From Thermoplasmata archaeon (GTDB taxonomy: Archaea > Thermoplasmatota > Thermoplasmata > WALJ01): a DNA stretch of 64,000 nucleotides. The DNA lies in NCBI GenBank assembly GCA_027006785.1, contig JALTFR010000011.1:1-64000 (forward strand). The letters are read 5' to 3'. This document shows, one piece after another, positions 60,129 through 64,000 of the stretch (position 1 is the stretch's first letter; every line of letters starts with the position of its first letter). The position numbers and the translations under genes were made by a program. Below the pieces are notes generated by a model. The model had not been told where the DNA came from. It searched no databases and saw only the letters and a list, made by a program, of their open reading frames with translations.

Positions 60129-61315
60129 AGGAAATGGATTATGATGTCGTGGTTGTCGGCGGTGGACCGGCCGGGTCGGTGAGCGCTCGCTATGCGGCAG
60201 AGAACGGAGCCTCCGTGCTTATGATAGAGAAAAGGCAGGAGATAGGAAGCCCTGTCCGGTGCGGAGAGGGCATCGCAAAGCGCTGGCTCGACGAGATAGG
60301 TCTCCAGCCCTCCAAGAGATGGATAGCCAATGAAGTGGACGGAGCCCGCATAATCGCACCCAACGGGACCTATGTGGAAGTGGACGAGTCCAAGGCAGGT
60401 GACGAATCTGGATATGTCATAGACAGGGATGCCTTCGACAAGATACTGGCCATGAAGGCGGCCAAGTCGGGGGTTGATGTCATGGTCAAGACCTATGCCC
60501 GCGGGCTGATAAAGGAGGACGGAAAGGTCAGCGGCATAGTCATGAAGCACATGGGCGAGGATGTGAAGGTGAAGGCAAAGGTGATCATAGGTGCCGACGG
60601 CTTCGAATCACAGGTCGGAAGATGGGCGGGGATAAACACGGCCCTGCATCCGAAGGACATAGATTCGTGCTACCAGTACACCCTCGAGGGCATAGATGTG
60701 GACAGGAGGTTCAACGACTTCTACCTCGGTTCGATGGTGCCCGGAGGATACATCTGGGTCTTCCCGAAGGGCGATGGAGTGGCCAATGTGGGCATAGGTG
60801 TCCAGATGAGCAAGATAGACAGGCCCGGAGCTGCAAAGTGGTATCTGGACAGGTTCATAGAGTCACATCCTGAACTCGCCAAGGGAAAGCCGATAAGGGA
60901 GGTGTCGGGCGCAGTTTCAATATCCGCACCCATAGAGCGCACGACCACCGATGGCGTGATGCTGGTCGGCGATGCTGCCCGCATGATAGATCCCGTCAGT
61001 GGCGGAGGAGTTTACAATGCGTCAATAGCCGGAAAGTTCGCAGGAATGGTGGCTGCAGAGGCAGTGCAGGAAGGCGACAGCTCGGCGGAATTCCTTCAGA
61101 AGTACGAGAAGCTCTGGAGAGGAAGGCTTGAAGAGCATCTCTTCCGCAACTGGCTGGTGAAGGAGAAGATGACCACCCTGAGTGACGATGTCTTCAACCG
61201 CGTCATAGGGATTCTGGCCGATGTCGGAATGGAAGAGATGAATGTGGGCAACATACTGAAGGCAGTGCAGGAGAAGGATCCCGAACTGATAAAGGAGTTC
61301 GAGGACTTCCTCTGA
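60125..61315 (+). CDS. digeranylgeranylglycerophospholipid reductase (geranylgeranyl reductase family)
   Basis: DYDVVVVGGGPAGSVSARYAAENGASVLMIEKRQEIGSPVRCGEGI, YIWVFPKGDGVANVGIGV; ATGA overlap with ferredoxin gene. Confidence 0.93.
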   Translation: MKEMDYDVVVVGGGPAGSVSARYAAENGASVLMIEKRQEIGSPVRCGEGIAKRWLDEIGLQPSKRWIANEVDGARIIAPNGTYVEVDESKAGDESGYVIDRDAFDKILAMKAAKSGVDVMVKTYARGLIKEDGKVSGIVMKHMGEDVKVKAKVIIGADGFESQVGRWAGINTALHPKDIDSCYQYTLEGIDVDRRFNDFYLGSMVPGGYIWVFPKGDGVANVGIGVQMSKIDRPGAAKWYLDRFIESHPELAKGKPIREVSGAVSISAPIERTTTDGVMLVGDAARMIDPVSGGGVYNASIAGKFAGMVAAEAVQEGDSSAEFLQKYEKLWRGRLEEHLFRNWLVKEKMTTLSDDVFNRVIGILADVGMEEMNVGNILKAVQEKDPELIKEFEDFL

Positions 61316-61343
61316 AACCCTTTTAATCCTCAAGGGTGGGAAG

Positions 61344-64000
61344 ATGTCCCTGTTATCCTCTCTGAATGCGACGCAAAGGGAGGCTGTGACATATCTCGAC
61401 GGCCCGCTGTCGGTGTTCGCAGGCCCGGGAACCGGGAAAACAAGGGTGACCACATACAAGGTGGCATATTTGATAGAACAGGGATACAGGCCCGAGGAGA
61501 TACTGGCGCTCACCTTCACTCAGAAGGCCGCTCAGGAGATGGAGGATAGGGTGAGAGAACTTGTTCCTGATGCACGAGGGATAAGGATATCCACATTCCA
61601 CTCCTTCTGCAACGAGATAGTGAACGACAATGCGCTGGAACTCGGCGTGAACACCGGAAGGACCGTGCTAACTGAGCCGTATCAGCAGGCATTCATTTAC
61701 AGGCACATAAGAAGCTTAGGGCTGGAGTATCCCGAAATTCCCGGAGACCCAAGGGACCTTGCAAAGATATTTCAGTCGGCGATATCGAGGTTCAAGCAGG
61801 AGAACATAGGCCTTGAAAGGCTGAGAGAATACATAGAAAGAAAAGAAGGAGAGCTTGGAGAGGATCCCGATGAGGAAGATGTCGCAGCCCTGATGAAACT
61901 TGTGAGACTTTACCATGTGTACGAAGCATATGAGAGGTTCAAGGAGGAGAAAGGGCTCATAGATTTCGAGGATATGCAGTTGCTCGCCCTGAAAGTCCTT
62001 GAGATGCCACATATAAGGAAGAAGTACAGCGAGAGGATAAGGTACATCATCGTGGACGAGTTCCAGGACACGGATTACATACAGTTGCAGGTCCTATTCA
62101 GGCTGGCCGAGGATGGCAACATAACGATAGTCGGGGACGATGACCAGTCAATTTACAGGTTCAGAGGCGCATATCTAACGAATGTGCAGGAGTTCAGGCA
62201 GTTCTACACAGATAAGGGCATGCCTCCGAAGGAGATCGTGCTGGACATGAACTACAGGAGCACCGAAGAGATACTGAACGCCGCGCTGGAACTGATATAC
62301 CACAATGAAGAGAGGGTGGAGAAGAGCATAAGGACACACAAAGGAAAGGGAGAGGATGTCCTGCTGTGGCACTATGTGACCGAACAGGACCAGGCATACG
62401 GCATAGTGAGGACCATACATGAACTCAGGGAGAAGGAGGGGAGGGACTGGAAGGACTTTGCGATACTTGTAAGGAGAAGGGCGGAGGCCAGGGCCATAAC
62501 AGAGGCACTCCGTAAAGCAGGTATGCCCTATGAGATACTCGGTGCAAGGGATTACTTCGAAAAACCGGTCATAAGGTCGCTTTATCTATATTTGAAATAC
62601 ATCAACGACCCATCCATAGAGGCACCTCTCGCCCACCTGCTTCTCAGGCCCGCATATGGCCTCACGCCACTGGATGTCCGGCTCATAGAGGACCTTGCAA
62701 AGGAGCGGAAGGAGAGCGCATGGGAGGTCATGCAGAAAATATCAAGCGGAGAGGTGGATTTCGAAGGATACACCGAAGGGGTCCGTATGTTCGTGGAGAA
62801 CATGCAGAATCTCTTCGACAAACTGGGCGACGAAGGGCTCTATGAGCTTGTGCGCTCCATACTGTTCAGCAGGGACTTCTTCAAGATAGAAGTGGCCAGA
62901 GAGAATAAAGAGAACATACGGCTTCTGAACCGGTTCCTGAAGATGACCGAGGAATACCTTGACATATACCCTGATGCTACTCTCGGCGAATTCGTTGAGC
63001 AACTGGATACAATGAAAAGGCTGGGGGTGAGCGACGAAGAGAACGAAGGCTCCGATGAGGACAGGATACACATATCCACGGTGCATGGTGCCAAAGGAAT
63101 GGAATATCCCGTGGTCTTCGTTCCTGCCCTGAACGAGTCCAAGTTCCCCACGAAGTACAGGGAGGACCACATACCGGTTCCGGACGAGCTCTCGGATGGC
63201 ATAAGGTCAGGGTTCTCCGATGAGCAACTGCATTACTTCGAAGAGCGCAGGCTTCTATATGTGGCAATGACCAGGGCAAAGGAGAGGCTATTCCTATCAT
63301 ACGCTGATTTCTACCCGGGCAGGAAGGGAAAGTATGAAAAGTCAAGATACAGGGATGATATTAAGAAGGTAAAAGGCGTGGATGAGCCGTCCATTGAGCC
63401 TCTCGAGGCCACATCTGGCGATGTTCACGATGCGCTCCTGGATCACCTGATAAAGATGGTGCAGAGGAAGGAATGGCAGAGCGCTCTGGATGCTGTCCTT
63501 GCCCTCGGAATGAGCCACGGCGAATCCATCTCATCGTTCAGAATACATTCCTCGCTTAAGGTGGAGGATGTGCTGTCGGAGATAGAGAGCATACGGATGG
63601 AGCCGGTTAAAGCCCATGCTGAGAGGAACTCGTATTCCCCCACACAGCTGAGCACCTACGATAAATGCCCGAGGCAGTACTACTATTCCTACATATTGGG
63701 CATACCGGGAGCGCCGAAGACATATTTCTTCCTGGGGAGCGTTGTGCATAAGGTGGTTGAGATAATCACAAAGAAGATGAAGGGCGGGGAGAATGTGGAT
63801 GAGAGCGATGCCCTGAAACTCCTGGACACGCTGTGGAACCCATCCGTCTATCGCTCGGAACCCGAAGAGAAGAAGGACAGGGAACTGGCCGAGGAGATGA
63901 TAAGGATGTTCCTGAGGGCACAGGCATCCATGCCCGGCGAGATACTTGGAATAGAGGAATGGGTGGAGATGGAGATAGGCGGGAAGAGGATACACGGCAG
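61344..64000 (+). CDS. UvrD/Rep-type superfamily 1 helicase with C-terminal PD-(D/E)XK-type nuclease domain, 3'-truncated by window end
   Basis: MSLLSSLNATQREAVTYLDGPLSVFAGPGTGKTRVTTYKVAYLI, IIVDEFQDTDYIQLQ, VHGAKGMEYPVVFVPAL, YVAMTRAKERLFL, SPTQLSTYDKCPRQYYYSYILGIP; no stop before 64000. Confidence 0.92.
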   Translation, partial: MSLLSSLNATQREAVTYLDGPLSVFAGPGTGKTRVTTYKVAYLIEQGYRPEEILALTFTQKAAQEMEDRVRELVPDARGIRISTFHSFCNEIVNDNALELGVNTGRTVLTEPYQQAFIYRHIRSLGLEYPEIPGDPRDLAKIFQSAISRFKQENIGLERLREYIERKEGELGEDPDEEDVAALMKLVRLYHVYEAYERFKEEKGLIDFEDMQLLALKVLEMPHIRKKYSERIRYIIVDEFQDTDYIQLQVLFRLAEDGNITIVGDDDQSIYRFRGAYLTNVQEFRQFYTDKGMPPKEIVLDMNYRSTEEILNAALELIYHNEERVEKSIRTHKGKGEDVLLWHYVTEQDQAYGIVRTIHELREKEGRDWKDFAILVRRRAEARAITEALRKAGMPYEILGARDYFEKPVIRSLYLYLKYINDPSIEAPLAHLLLRPAYGLTPLDVRLIEDLAKERKESAWEVMQKISSGEVDFEGYTEGVRMFVENMQNLFDKLGDEGLYELVRSILFSRDFFKIEVARENKENIRLLNRFLKMTEEYLDIYPDATLGEFVEQLDTMKRLGVSDEENEGSDEDRIHISTVHGAKGMEYPVVFVPALNESKFPTKYREDHIPVPDELSDGIRSGFSDEQLHYFEERRLLYVAMTRAKERLFLSYADFYPGRKGKYEKSRYRDDIKKVKGVDEPSIEPLEATSGDVHDALLDHLIKMVQRKEWQSALDAVLALGMSHGESISSFRIHSSLKVEDVLSEIESIRMEPVKAHAERNSYSPTQLSTYDKCPRQYYYSYILGIPGAPKTYFFLGSVVHKVVEIITKKMKGGENVDESDALKLLDTLWNPSVYRSEPEEKKDRELAEEMIRMFLRAQASMPGEILGIEEWVEMEIGGKRIHG

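Overview
The window is a dense, housekeeping-rich archaeal chromosome segment, probably Thermoplasmatota-like. That placement is inferred from gene content: a Tes-type radical SAM protein with ferredoxin and geranylgeranyl reductase, class II HMG-CoA reductase, mevalonate kinase, VAT/CDC48, HerA/NurA, RpoL, TruD, UPF0147, and TATA-box plus GGTGAT Shine-Dalgarno signals. I support about 54 protein genes and one tRNA-Leu(TAG). There is no CRISPR array, rRNA or transposase. The left edge carries a type I restriction HsdR with a YgjP-like metallopeptidase; the right edge carries a UvrD-like helicase-nuclease cut off by the window end. Main items for follow-up: (1) a strongly over-represented palindrome, GAGCGCTC (20 copies located by eye in 64 kb, about 1 expected), and its half GAGCGC (about 30 per 10 kb on both strands), in all reading frames; (2) a scrambled tRNA-Leu locus with promoter and tRNA fragments duplicated at a 129-bp period, plus a duplicated tRNA 3' end, next to a membrane-anchored HEPN-like protein; (3) a candidate structured ncRNA upstream of nadE; (4) the tes-ferredoxin-GGR lipid operon; (5) a PUA + PAPS-reductase + ferredoxin protein beside a ferredoxin-containing MinD-like ATPase, possibly RNA sulfur chemistry; (6) three tandem small membrane proteins, two ending in the same PYRVK tail. 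All family calls come from reading motifs; no database search was run.
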